Shown here in pieces: positions 26,301-38,057 of a DNA stretch of 64,000 nt. Both the position numbers and the translations under genes were made by a program. The notes beneath the pieces are model-generated. The model searched no databases. It was not told the DNA's origin and worked only from the letters and a program-made list of their open reading frames with translations. Origin of the DNA: Endocalyx cinctus (Eukaryota > Ascomycota > Sordariomycetes > Amphisphaeriales > Apiosporaceae). The stretch spans positions 3,796,171 to 3,860,170 of the forward strand of contig BCKC01000002.1 in assembly GCA_001600455.1 (NCBI GenBank), read 5' to 3'. Position 1 is the stretch's first letter, and each line of letters opens with the position of its first letter.

Positions 26301-28512
26301 GACGAAGAAATAATCCGTCGCAAGATCCTGGAAAAGGTCGCAACATTTACGGATCATTCTGCTTTCGCCTCCGCAACGGAATCCGATGGCTCTGACGGCG
26401 CCGACATCGAAATTATAGGTACGAACGGATCTGACACAAGTTCGGGCGATAGTAAGGTTCTCGCTCACTCTGTTCAAGATGAAGATGATATGGTTGACGT
26501 GCAGATGAAAGATCGCGATTCAAAGAACGCCGCTCAAAGGTAAGTTTAATGAACTTTTTAACATGCCGAGAGATTCGTACTAATGACAGTTAAAAAGTAG
26601 TCCTCCTACAGTTCCTGTCAACCACAAAAGACCTGCCTGGATCTCCCCGGACCATTTCCTTACGCCTGAGCTCCAAAACCTATTTGAGATGAGCTACTTC
26701 ACGGACGGCAACCCGATGCCGACTGGATCAAACTCCATCAATGATAATCAGGAGTATCCCAAATTATCATCGCGACTTCCTCCCGAAACATCTCATTCGG
26801 AAGAAGAGCAGCCAGATAACGCGACTACCGGGACCGCATCCAACGAAGAGAGCAGCTCGGAAGATGGCGAACGACAGAGCACAGAAATGCCGCCGACTCG
26901 CATGAATGAAGAGGAAAGTGATGACGACGATGATCAGCAGACAAAGGTATTTTGCCCAAATTTTGTACCCCTTATTTGACCCTCGCCCAATGTCATTTGG
27001 TATCAGAGCGATTCGTGTAATGTATTATTAACTGGTTATGACTAGACTATTGCGCATCGGCCAAAGCCCGGGAAGCATGCTAAGAACAAACACCCTAGTG
27101 CCCGGAAAATGAAGAAGTACGGCAAGAAGGGCCACAAAAAACAGGCTCGGCAACATCAACAAGCGCAGCGCCGTGCGAACGCCAACAAAGAAAAACAGGC
27201 TACCCAGAAAGTCGAGGACTCATTTGACTCGGTTGAGACGGGGCCTGACGGGGGACCTTTGATCCGGCTCAAGGAAGCTATCATTGTTGATTGGTCCGAG
27301 GCTGCATACGAAAGCATATTCTTTGAGCATGGGACGTCAACATGGGACTCTGATGACGTTTTACCAGATCCAGTCCTCGACAAAGCCCAGGCAGCCCGGG
27401 CACGACGGAAGAAGCATGGGATTTCACTAGATGACTGCCTGGACGAGTTTGAACGCGACGAAATATTATCGGAGCAAGATATGTGGTATTGTCCTCGATG
27501 CAAAGAGCACCGTCGCGCAAGCAAAAAGTTCGACTTGTGGAAGACGCCCGACATTCTCATTATCCATTTGAAACGATTTAGTTCTAGCGGCTACAGGAGA
27601 GACAAGATAGAGGCTCTGGTGGATTTCCCTATCGAAAATCTAGACATTACCAACCGCGTCCTAGAGAGGGAAGATGGGAAGCAGGAAGTATATGATCTCA
27701 TTGGCGTCGACTGCCACTATGGAGGTCTGGGTGGTGGACATTACACTGCTCATGCCAAGAACTTCATTGATGGGCAGTGGTATTCTTACAATGACTCGAT
27801 AGTTTCGTCGGCATCTACGAATTCAATCGTCGATACCTCTGCATATCTATTGTTCTATCGCCGACGAGCTGACACCCCCCTTGGTGGACCTCGTTTCACT
27901 AAACTCTTGGAGCAATTTGCAGAAGAATCCTCTGACAGCGAGTTGCCTGAGTCGGGGGAAGGTCGGCGCGTCGGCGATGGCTTCTCCCTGAATGGGTCAC
28001 CGAGCGCGTTTCAAGGAGCAAGAGCTACTCACCGGCTAGGAAGTCTTGGTGGTAGTGCAGCAAGCGATGACGATATCCCGCTACTTGAGAACATTCGCAC
28101 TAGCATTGAGGAAGACGAGGGTATTGACTTGGGAGATGAGCCGATGAAATCAACTGGCTTCACCAACACCTGGAGTTTCTCTAACCTCGACATGAAAGGC
28201 GGCAATGGCCCAGATAGCCCTCTCGGTTCAGGCGCCGCCAGCGATGAGGCACAGCTTGATTCCTCGGGAGATGAGCGCGTGTCTAGTCCTGTCGAGGACA
28301 CTTTAGAGACGGATTATCCCGGCATGTCCCATTATGAGTTGGGAGTTGAGACAAACATCGGTGAGCCACCCGCTTATAGTAGTGAGCCTCAAGGCTGGAC
28401 TGTAAAAAACAAAGTTCTCGAGGTTCCTGCAGAGGGTGAGGATGAGCGAAAGTCGGAAGAAGCCATGGAGATCCACCTAGATGAGGAAGACAAGATAATC
28501 AAAGATGAGTGA
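23372..28512 (+). CDS. Ubiquitin C-terminal hydrolase, Ubp12/USP4-11-15 type (DUSP plus split USP), start exon unresolved
   Basis: This cysteine peptidase removes ubiquitin from proteins. Exons are about 23372-24095, 24157-26539, 26601-26946 and 27046-28512; every join restores phase. A disordered Ser/Pro N-terminus with a basic KKRKISPR patch comes first. A DUSP domain follows from about 24240 (QLCYLISKQWLSKV, GVxPxxW-like WELLMQWPG, VMWEWHPLVLPIH). The USP Cys box GLTNLGNTCYMSAALQC has its catalytic Cys codon at 25263-25265. A CPTCGK finger half lies near 25737. A long acidic insert runs through 26400-27480, followed by the CPRCKEHR finger half, LIIHLKRF, and the His box with GGGHYTAHAKN (His codon near 27739) and WYSYNDS. 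An acidic disordered tail ends IIKDE. No ATG lies in frame after the upstream stop near 23363, so the true start is in a further 5' exon or is non-AUG. Confidence 0.92.
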
Positions 28513-29106
28513 AGGTCACGGCAGCATTGTCTTTAGACTTTCTACTTCCGTTGATGATGGCCAGCTTGGAGGATTTTGAGCCGACAATTGGCCGAACACA
28601 TTTATGTTGCATTTTGCCTATTGAGCGAGTTCATAAAACATTCCATAATAAAGTATGCGATACGAGAGAAACGAGCAAGCGTCAGCGATACCGAAACAGG
28701 AAATTTATAGTGTTCGGGTACACAGGGTTGTGAGTGTGGGAAATATTTACATTTATTGATGGCTTTGATGTTCTAGATTCATAAAATCGACCAAACCGGT
28801 CTCGGTTTTTTGGTGGGAATGGCGAGAACGAAAGGGATAAAAGGAACCATCATCTGGCATCCCACGCCGCAACGGTATTGTGGCTGGGCATTGGCGTTCA
28901 TGCTCGTTCGTTTCTGAGTTGTATGTAATAAACGGCATTGCACATAGAATCGTCATTAGTACATAGGTTTTTGGTGGTCTTGTCCTATCAACCATCTTCG
29001 CAAACCTGACATTGTGTAGCGTGTTCGAGGTTTAAAAGTGCAGAAGGTGAAGATCGCTAGTACGATGAGATGAACCATCGATACATAGACAGATAGATAG
29101 ACTGGC
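28513..29106. other. Convergent 3' flank, no gene
   Basis: Both neighbouring genes end here (plus from the left, minus from the right). I see no gene, only ordinary mixed sequence that should hold both 3' UTRs and poly(A) signals. AATAAA-like sites occur near 28650 (CATAATAAAG). Confidence 0.5.
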
Positions 29107-31538
29107 TCATACAAGTCCCCAATCCCAGCGATTCCAATCATGCCATACTTCATCATCGCTGTTTGCGTCGGTATTCGTAACCTCGAAGACTTTGTCTTTT
29201 AAGCAGTCGCCGCGCAGCCAGGGATTCTGATCACATTCTGGCTTGCACCATATTTCGGTTTTCTCGTCTAGCGTAGAAGACGGAACGACGCCGGAATCGA
29301 AGTACCGCCTCAGAATATCGCGCGAGCAGGAGCTAGGTTCCAGCGCGGCGGCGTGGCCGACCGAATCCTGCGTCACCACCACCGAACCAGGATGCGCCGC
29401 CGCCACGGCGAAGGCGTTCCGTCTCGGGGTGACGGGATCGAGACGGGAGGTGAAGAATAGTAAAGGGGCCGCAGGTTTATCTTCCTCTTCTTCTTTTTTT
29501 CCCCCTTCCACCGAAGAAGAAGAAGAAGAAGAAGAAAGGGGAGAAGGAGGAGGAGGAGTACCGAAAGAGCCGGTAAACCTCCAACTCGCCTCGACGTCCT
29601 CCCACCCGGCGCACCCGAACCGGATCGAAGCCCAGTGCGCGCCCATGGTCGAAGACTGGCGTTTCATCTCGCGCACGTACGCCTCGAGCTCCGAGGCGGA
29701 TAACCGGGCCGCCACGTGAGACGCGTCCCCATCGGCGCAGAGGATGCCCGCTTGGGCGTCGTGCGCGGGGCGGGAAGCTAGGACGGCGCGGTCGAGACAA
29801 GAGATTCTTCTTCTTCCTCTTCTTCCTTTTTTATCTTCGGCGGGATCGAGCGAAGAAGATGAAGAAGAGTCGACGCACGGACACGCGACGTCTTCGTCTA
29901 TCCGCGGGATCGGACTCGTGCCCGTAGGCAGCGCTTCCAGCAACGCCATCAGCGCCGCGAAGTTGCCCTCCGTCGCGGCGCGGGATAGGGCCTCGGCGAG
30001 AGCCGGGTACGTGTTCGCGGGCGCGTACAAGGGACGTTGGAAGGCGCGGTCTACGGCGTTGCCGGTGAGGATCTCGGTCGCGGCGCGGGACGATAGCCCG
30101 TCGGAACCGGCGGCGGGCGTGTAGCGCACGTAGGCGACGGGCGAGTCGTCGAGTCGGCGCGAGAGCGCGTCGACTCGGTCTCGGATCGAGGTCCAATCGG
30201 GATCGGAGGCGGACGCGAGGGGGCAGAGGGTGGGGCCGGCGGAGAAGCAGCTTTGGTAGAAGTATTGGACGAGGAGGTCGGTGTCTTGGAGGTTTTTGAG
30301 CCAGAGCTGTGGTATTGTTGTTGTTTTGGCACAGTTAGTTTCTTTTATTTTCTTGTTATATGTAATTAAGAAAAAAAAAAAAAAAAAAAAGAAAAACTTA
30401 CGCCGGCAACGTAGTCGTCCGCATCGACCACGCCGTCTAGGACCATCCTCCCAACTCGTCCGGGGTACATGGACGCAAACATGTTTCCTAGAACGGTACC
30501 GTACGAAAATCCCCAATAATTGATCCTGGCAACTGGGTTCTCTTTCTTGCTTTGACTCGTATTTTCATGGTCGCCGTTTTGTATATCGTCAAGATTTCCC
30601 TGCAGAGGTTTCTGCTGCTGCTGCTGCTGTTGTTGTTGTTGTTGTTGTTGTTGTCGTGATGCAACTTCTTCCACTTCACCTCTTTCCCGTTCCCATTCCC
30701 TTTCCCGCTCCCGCAATTCCTCCACCTTATCCACCATCTCGACCATATCCCTAACGACGGAAGGGGTATTCAAAAACGGCAAAATTTCCGGCCCACCCCC
30801 GATCTCGCTATGATATCGATTCCAACCATCCTCATCTTTCATCTTCGAACCGGCGTCCGCCAAAGCATCGCCGCAAACGCGCCCGTACCCCTTCGCCAAA
30901 GCGTACAACCTCCTCAGAACCTCGGGTCCGGCGTCCAGGGGCCCCGCCGCGATCTTCTGCAGCTCGGCGGCGTGGCGGGCCGTCAGGTCCCCCGCGAAGC
31001 AGTCGGCGTGCGGGGTCGTGAACTGGATACCTCTGGGGTCCCAGGAGAGGATTTCGTAATTTTTTCCTTTTATTTCTCCTCCTCCTTCTTTTTCTTTATT
31101 GAAAGAAGAAGAAGAAGAAGAATAGGAAACAACACCCCTTAGATATCGCCCCCGACTCAGCAAAAACCCCACGCCCGAAGCCCCCGGTCCTCCGGGGTTG
31201 ACAAAAATAGTACCTCCGAAAGAAGGGTCCGAGTCCGGGACGACGGCGGGTAGTTTGATGATGGCGATAGCGACGGTACGATGATCCTTTTTATTTTTGT
31301 TTTTGTCGTCATTACCGTTTTTATTGCTTTTATTTTCTTTTTCTTCTTCTTTTTCGTAAGCCACCCAATCCAAAGGCACGAGTAATCGCGCGCATCGAAA
31401 TTCCGACCCGTAGCAAGCCTGGTAGGAGAGGTTCCGGCTCGGGGTTATGGAACCCCAGTCGAAGTCGGCGACGCCCACGGCGGATGCCGGGACCGGGAAT
31501 CGGAGGGCGAGAGCGAGAAGAATTAGGAAGGGGATCAT
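29107..31538 (-). CDS. Secreted S33 alpha/beta hydrolase, tripeptidyl aminopeptidase-like (TAP C-terminal type)
   Basis: Two exons on the minus strand, 31538-30402 and 30306-29107 in phase 0, give 778 aa. The first 20 residues form a hydrophobic signal peptide ending PASA, so the enzyme is probably secreted and releases N-terminal peptides. The oxyanion motif NPGGPG is at 114-119. The nucleophile is Ser345 in GFSYG, Asp669 sits in TSRLDPVTP, and His697 in VGHAA, all in the order and spacing of the TAP-like S33 family; the ILCADGD block near 567 is also typical. Between conserved blocks are low-complexity inserts: an E/K/N-rich run at 61-86, poly-Ser near 143, about 14 Gln encoded by CAG/CAA repeats, poly-Ser near 525 and 640, and a Glu run near 652, all from microsatellites. 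This makes it longer than usual family members (roughly 500-600 aa). Exon 2 is markedly GC-rich. The intron begins with a T-run of about 20 near its donor. Confidence 0.93.
29513..29536. repeat. GAA trinucleotide repeat inside the S33 gene
   Basis: About eight GAA units on the plus strand. On the coding (minus) strand they are read as TTC/TCT repeats, giving a poly-Ser run. The frame is kept because the unit is three bases. Confidence 0.85.
30612..30653. repeat. CTG/TTG trinucleotide repeat encoding polyglutamine
   Basis: A 42-base run of CTG then TTG on the plus strand. The coding strand reads CAA/CAG and yields about 14 Gln in the S33 hydrolase, between conserved blocks. Confidence 0.9.
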
Positions 31539-32707
31539 GGCTGTGATGATGATGGCGTGAAAGAATTTTTTTTTTCTTTTGGGGGAAAAAAAAAAAGGTG
31601 AGAAAATGAAAGAAAAAAGAAAAAAAAAAAACCTTTTTAGTACCGAAGACGTAAACGCGTATATATATATATATTTGCATACCTGGCTGGAGACGCGGTA
31701 CGTATGGCGTGGTACGGTGCATATTATCCATTATGCGTAGCGTATGCATGCTTGTCATGGGTCGACGTCGTATTCCGTTTTTATAAGAGTTCCGGGGAAG
31801 AGGGGTTTCTGTCCTTGAGGTGGTTAAATACTAATTAGGTACAGATGGCAAAAATACCTAGCTATAATCCAATAATTATGAGTTCCATAGTATAGATATA
31901 GTTGGTTGATGACCTTGGCTTTCGTTGGAGATAGCTACAATATATTTATTGGCTCATCTTTTTCACCGTCAAAGGTTCGTCCGGTAGATCCGGTAAGTTG
32001 TGTCTTGTTGTCGATACGAAAAAAAAAATAACATGTCATTGCCATATAATCATCAGTAAATTAGAAATATCATATATTTTCCTTCTGAACTCCTGCTAAT
32101 GTTTGTCCATATATGTGTCTTCCTACATAACTAAAAATGGAAAAGAAAATGAAAAAAAATATTCTTCTATGTTTTGCGCGTTTACCGTATATGACTTGAA
32201 GGGTGTTCGTAACCATACTGTATATGTGTATATCTCTCGGGTTAAAACGATGGGTAGCCTCTTGTCCGTCTCTCTACTTTCTAATAAAAGCCAACCCAAA
32301 ACAGAGAGCTCTCTTTCGCAGCTTCTCTAGGCGACGTCCAAAAAACAACAAAAAAAACAAGCCTTCTAGCAAAAGCTCCCGCACGGTTGCTAGAGCTTCC
32401 TGTCCCTATCGTATCAAAAAATGGGAAATCAAACGTGTCTTTCCAGTAATCTCTGGAACCTCCAAGCAAAAAAAGGGTATCATACGCCGTGTGAAGGAGG
32501 ATATCTCGTCCTGCCATGTTCCCGCTTATCGTGTATTGTAATAACCGATCCTTCGTGCCCGTATCCTGTCTTTTACCTCATCATCTATGAATGATTGTCT
32601 GCGCCCTGTGTCCCGTGCCCTATGCCCTATGTTAAAGTTCGTTATATGTTTTGTAGACGTATGTCTTTATCTCCGGCGACAATCTGCTTTAGCTTCCTTC
32701 TGCCTGC
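31539..32707. other. Intergenic between S33 hydrolase promoter and PAS kinase 3' end
   Basis: No gene is seen. Directly upstream of the S33 start lie long A- and T-runs (31566-31632 on the plus strand) and an alternating TATATATATATAT tract near 31660. The rest, to 32707, is AT-rich 3' flank of the PAS kinase, with stops in every frame. Confidence 0.5.
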
Positions 32708-35700
32708 TTATTTCGTCTGACACCACGGATGGTGTAACACCTGGTCGATATCGTACCGTTGCGAGACATCGCGGTTTAGCATGCATCGGATGAGGTCGAT
32801 GCTCTCATCGCTGATAGTGTACGGCACCCTCAAGTCGCGATCCATTATCTCGTCGATACTGTAAAATGGGTTTTCCTTGTAGATAATCGTGTACAGAAGG
32901 ATACCTAGCGCCCAAACGTCTTGTTCTTTTCCACCGTAAGGCTTCCCGGCTAGTACCTCTGGAGCTGCGTAGTCTAATCGTAATAAAAACATTGATATTA
33001 GTATGGATTCTTGTATAACCAGAAGTCATGTTACAAGGAAAAGACAGGGTTCTTACCGATCGTGCCCACAAACACGTCAAACGGACCGCTCTTTATGTAC
33101 GCTGCGCTGCCAAAGTCGATGAGCTTGATGTTGCCTTCGCCGTCGAGGATGACATTCTCGTCTTTGATGTCGCGATGAACAACCTTTGCCTTCGTGTGTA
33201 GGTGATGTACCGCCTTCACCACTTGGACAAAGATACTGCGACACTCGTCCTCCTCCATATTGGCCCGGAGCTCGATGTAGTCGAAGAGATCCATGCCCGG
33301 GAGTCCGTGGGGCGCCATCTCTATGTAATAATTCGTCTCATCTTCGAAAAAGTCCTCCATCTCAACGATGTTTGGGTGCTTAAATCCATCTCGCCGGAGG
33401 TAGTCTAAAACGTGTATCTCTAGGGGCACGGTGCCGAGCCGTCGATCCCTCGTCCATGTATCTACGAGGATTCGCCGTTTCGTTACGTACTTCAAGACCA
33501 CCTTCTTCCCGCCGTTGTGTTTATACCGTGCTAGCTTTACTTGACCATAAGCACCTTGTCCCATATCTTCTAGGATCACAAAGCTGTCTATGGTCTTCTT
33601 CTCGGGCGGATGTACCTTGGCCGGCGGAGCCGGAGGGGGGGTCGTTTTCTCCGAGGGTTTAGGAGCGCCGGTGAGCTTCGCAGCCGCGCTCATCGCGACA
33701 CCCCTGAGTTGTTGAGTTAAGCTCGACGGTGCAGGCATCCGCGGAGATGAGGGTTTCGTTTCGTCTGTGTCCGACCCGATATCCTGTGGAGTTGGGGCCG
33801 ACGTTTGGCCAGGAGATGGTTGGTGGAGAGGTGTAGTAGTTCCCGACAAGGGGGATGGAGCAGAGAAAGGTGTTCGGGATGCGTGTAGATGCCTAGAATA
33901 GGTAATCCACAGTGCGTAGACAATCTCTTGTTCGCTGCTGACCACAGCCTCATCGTTGTCAGATGAGTCATCATTGCTTCCGCCTGACCTGCGCCGCGAG
34001 TGCTTCTCGCTCGTGACCACCCTCATTTGTACATCAATCCTCAGTTCGGTACCATCGCGATGCTTCGCCGGTAGCCCATCTGGATTTAAAAAGGCGCTGG
34101 CCGCATCTGGTCTACCCTCTCGGAGCGCCACCAAGGCAGACGCTTTCCTAAAACTGTGCTCCGGTATAACAATACCATCCTGAATCTTGATACCTTCCTG
34201 TCGTGTCAAGATCTCAAGACAGTCGTCAAAATCCGGGAGCAAGTTGTCAATCGATTGGCCTTCAGGTTTCTCGTATCCGAAAAGAGCCCCGCAAAACGCC
34301 GAATTTGAACTCTTAATTTTCATAGTTTCGGGGTCGACGACAATGATACCGGCAATGTGCGGAAGGCAGGAAACGCGTATCTCCGTCTTCCCTCTCGTCT
34401 GCATGACCATCGCCGGTATGTTTACCTTTCCACCGGTTTGGCAAGTGAAGTATTTTCGTTTGGCAATCTGAGCGTAATCAACAGCCCCGTATCGAGGATC
34501 TATACCTTGGCGCGGGATGCGATTGATGAGTTTCCCGACATCTATACCAGGCGATATGTTTTCCCGCTCCCATATCGCGAGAGTGTTTCCCGTGATTTTC
34601 GTTACGAATCCGTCTTCGTCAAGAGAAAGGAAGGCCACATCCTCGTGTATCTCTTCAAGCACCCATATCAGCCCGACTTTCTTTTCTTTCACCCACAAAC
34701 TCGCAGAGCCGGTGGCGCCGTTGCGTTTTTGTATCGGCACCACGTCACCGCAGAGCAGAACACCTCGAGATTTCGAGTTACTGTGGCGCCCTCCCCGCGG
34801 CTTCGGAGGCGTTGGATCACCACTATGGATAGTCTGCGCGCGACGACCCGGGGCCTTGGGAGGTTGCGATCGAGAATTCGGTTTGCTAAGCAGATGAGCC
34901 GTGATCCCGCTCCGCCCGCCTAAGAAAGCGGAGCCAGACGGTGGCGAAGTGGGTTTCGGAGGCGCGGCTGGAGATGCTTGCGTCGGCTCTTCTGATTCGA
35001 CCTGCATCAACTTGTTCTCTAACCACGCCCTCCTCTCCTCCTGAACAACTTCCAAGATACCTATCTTACGGACCTCGGATTTAGTCACCCCGAAGACGAG
35101 ACAGGCCAAGTCGTTGGCAGCAATAATGGTCCACGGGGGTTTCGCTTCGGTTGTAAAGATAGCTTGAGCAGCAGGAGTCCAACGTGTGGAGTGTCCGTGT
35201 ACAGCAGGCCCCAACGCACCTTTCTGTGCCATGGAACCAAAAGGCTGAGCAGAAAGCGTTGGCGATAAAAGTGCCTCAGGATACCCTGAAGATGGACCGG
35301 TAAGGTATGGCTGTGCCATAGTATCCAGTAGCTTTTGCTGCATTCCCATCGATCCTACATCGGTGAAAGTTCTACGAAAACTCGGGCGTCTGGTCGTAGG
35401 CGGTGATGTTTTGGCCGTAGTGCCGCTCTCGTTCGTAGGGGTTCTCGAAGAATTCTCAGAATCCGTCTGATCTTGCACTACTTCCAGGTATCCGGTGACT
35501 TCTTTCTTTACACCGTCTTTTGGCGACTCTTCTTTAAACGAGGGTTTGTCTTCGGTTAATGAAGAGGTTCTGTTGGAAGGGGAGGACATAGGACTTGTAT
35601 ACGGTTCGGGGCTGCTGGTTCTCGGTATGAACTGCCTCTCGAATACATTCTCGCTCGTCACCTCGGCGGGGCCGCTTAACGGACCACGAAACATGGCGGG

Positions 35701-36673
35701 GTCGGCGTTTGGAAGGTTTCCCGCGCCGACAAGTTGTGCTCTCGCAAGTAGATCTAGCATATTTTGTGTTTCTACATCGCCAGTCACCCTAGCCTGGGCA
35801 CTGGCGAGGGCAGCGTTAGATGATATGGCCCAACCCATGCGGTCTTTCATGAATTCTATCGAGCGTTTTAGGACATTCTGTCGATTGTGTATATACTCTT
35901 CTGACTGGTGGGCGAAAGAGAACGAATGGAGGGATTCGGACGGAAAGCGGGATAAATCCTCGGAGAAGTTGGGAGTGGTTGGACCGGGCGTCAGTGGAAC
36001 TTGTTGGCCGGGAGGTGGCAGCATCATAGATAAGGATGTGGATCGTGGTAGACTCATGGAAGGGCTACGGGACGAGGTTGCAGTAGAAGGTAGGGTGGGA
36101 TTACGCGTAGGAGGTTGCTGACGGATGCGGCGCAGACCAGACAGTCCCAAGCCATGGTCATGTTCAGTGATTATGGACGATCTGCGAGTTTATTTGAAAA
36201 GTTTGATCCAGTTAGTCATAAGCTGAAAATAAGCTATAAACGTCCTACATATTTTCTAGATTAAAAGTAACAAGGGTGCGTAAGTCTTGTTGGGGGGATC
36301 TTGGGACGGAAATAGAGGTAATTCGGTGGTATATGGCGAGGTAATGAGTTAAGGCTAAGCATGTACTCCGTAATGTGGTCTGTGATTACGGGCTGGTGGG
36401 TGATACAAGGTGTAAAAGAAAAGGATGGTTTGGTGGTAAGAAATACCTTGTGACCGAGTCAGATTCTAATACGACCGATCCTGCATCAAATGAAGCTCTC
36501 ATCTTGGATCTCGAAGGTTCGTCAGGTACTTCGGCGACGACGGCGAGATTCCCAGTGCTCCGATTCTTGGGGATTTGTAGCGAAGGTTGTAATTTACTCC
36601 GCGTCTGACCACGGCCTCGTTCTCCATCTTGCTTGGTATCGGCACCTTTATTTTGGGTAACAAGGGATAACAA
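32708..36673 (-). CDS. PAS-domain serine/threonine kinase (PASK/Psk1 family), 5' end uncertain
   Basis: PAS kinases sense nutrient state and adjust glycogen/sugar flux and translation. Exons on the minus strand: a 5' exon ending at 36447, a main exon 36181-33057, and a last exon 32973-32708. The joins restore SDSVTRSSIITEHDHG and GTIGDYAAPEVL. The 5' exon carries KLQPSLQIPKNRSTGNL. A PAS-type block sits near 35200-35020 (AQAIFTTEAKPPWTIIAAND, then LVFGVTKSEVRKIGI). A second is near 34400-34200 (AGIIVVDPETMKIKSSNSAF, then ALFGYEKPEGQSI). The kinase has GQGAYGQV, VVLKYV, VVHRDIKDENV, LIDFGSA, and APE in the last exon, all catalytic residues being present. The protein ends HHPWCQTK. A possible first microexon MVGIKFM lies at 36840-36860 with a GTAAGT donor, but the join is not proven. 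The end coordinate is the limit of the open frame. Confidence 0.92.
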
Positions 36674-36780
36674 TAGATCAGTTTATCGGTTTTTGACACA
36701 TATATTTCTTCTAATAATTCATCTTTGCTTTCTTTTCTTCTTTTCTTTTCCCTTTTCTTACCCCCTCCAAAAAGAGAGAC

Positions 36781-36819
36781 AGAGAGAGAGAGAGAGAGAT
36801 AAAAAAAAAAAAAAAAAAA
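36781..36819. repeat. GA dinucleotide repeat followed by poly(A)
   Basis: About nine AG units, one T, then 19 A. On the minus (coding) strand this is a T-run followed by a CT-run, inside the probable first intron of the PAS kinase, where it could act as a long pyrimidine tract. Confidence 0.85.
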
Positions 36820-38024
36820 TCCGTAATAAGTTCACTTACCATAAACTTGATCCCCACCATGATTCTGTTTCATTCTTGTTGAAATATAAAATTTGGAATA
36901 AGGTTATGAAATGAATAGACGGCTGGGAACAGAAGCTCAGAGAAGAGCAATAAATAAGAAGAAAAAAAGATTCAACATAAAAAGAAAAGGTAAAAAATAA
37001 AAATAAAAAAACACGCGGCGAAGCGATAGAGAAGCAATGAGATACAACCCAGGGTCAGTCGGGGCAGAGAGGCTCGCTCGATCTGTTAAAAAATTGACGA
37101 GAGGGAGGTTATTAGGAAAGGTAAAGTACAGTAATGGAACCAACCGACTGCGTGGAGCCGTAGAACCATAGAACTATAGGTAGTACACACTCCTTATAAA
37201 AAAAGAGAGTTTTAGAGGATAGACTGAGGCGCGGGGTTAAATAAATGTTAAGTGCCTTCGCTTCAACCCTTCGAAATTGTTATTTAAGAAAAATAAAAAA
37301 AGGACGTATTTCACTCAACCCGTCTTTGGTTTAGCTTAGTGGTTTGTTAAGTTTAGGCACTTAACAAGGTATATAGATTATTATAGTATACGACAAAATC
37401 AAATAAAGTCGAGACTTTGGAATATACTAAGTAGATAACTTTGGATACGGCCTTATTTCCTCTCTCTCTTTCTACTTAACCATATCTTAAATCTCTAATA
37501 AATAAATGAGAGAGAGAGAGAAAAAGGCCAGTTCACTTAGTACATTAAATGCTTACCGCAGTACACAAAAGACTGACCAAGTCTTAAACTCAAGAGCTTC
37601 TATTAAAAGTGACGTGGGGTTAGTTTTTTACTGTCAACGCGTTAACGTACGTAGTATAAGTAATTATAGGGGAGTCAGAGGATGGAATTTAGGAATTTAG
37701 TACTATACTTAGTATCCTTAGGTATAAACAGAGTGCTAGGCTGCTAAAGGTTAACAATTATTCTAGTATAGTTGATTGGTTGGCATGTCATCGGTCTTTA
37801 AAAGCTGGGGAACCCTTGACAAGGTTAAACGGGAAGTTACCTAACCAACTAACTTAAAAATAATACGTAGCGTACTATGGTATACTGTACACTGTACTAC
37901 CTAGTAGGTAGGTACTTCACCTTGAAGTAATACTGTACAAGTACATACCTGGGTACCTAGGTAGTATCTCCAGCGCTATCTCCCTCTCTTTTCCCGTTAC
38001 CCGTTACTCATTATCACATGCCAT

Positions 38025-38057
38025 CCTATCCTATCCTATCCTATCCTATCCTATCCT
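38025..38057. repeat. CCTAT pentanucleotide tandem repeat
   Basis: Six full CCTAT units plus a partial seventh, in non-coding DNA. The neighbouring sequence is also CT-rich. No function is indicated. Confidence 0.9.

Noticed and set aside
29243..31142. Long open frames on the plus strand opposite the S33 gene
   Set aside because: They are antisense shadows produced by high GC and triplet repeats; no family motifs, and the minus strand has a full catalytic triad.
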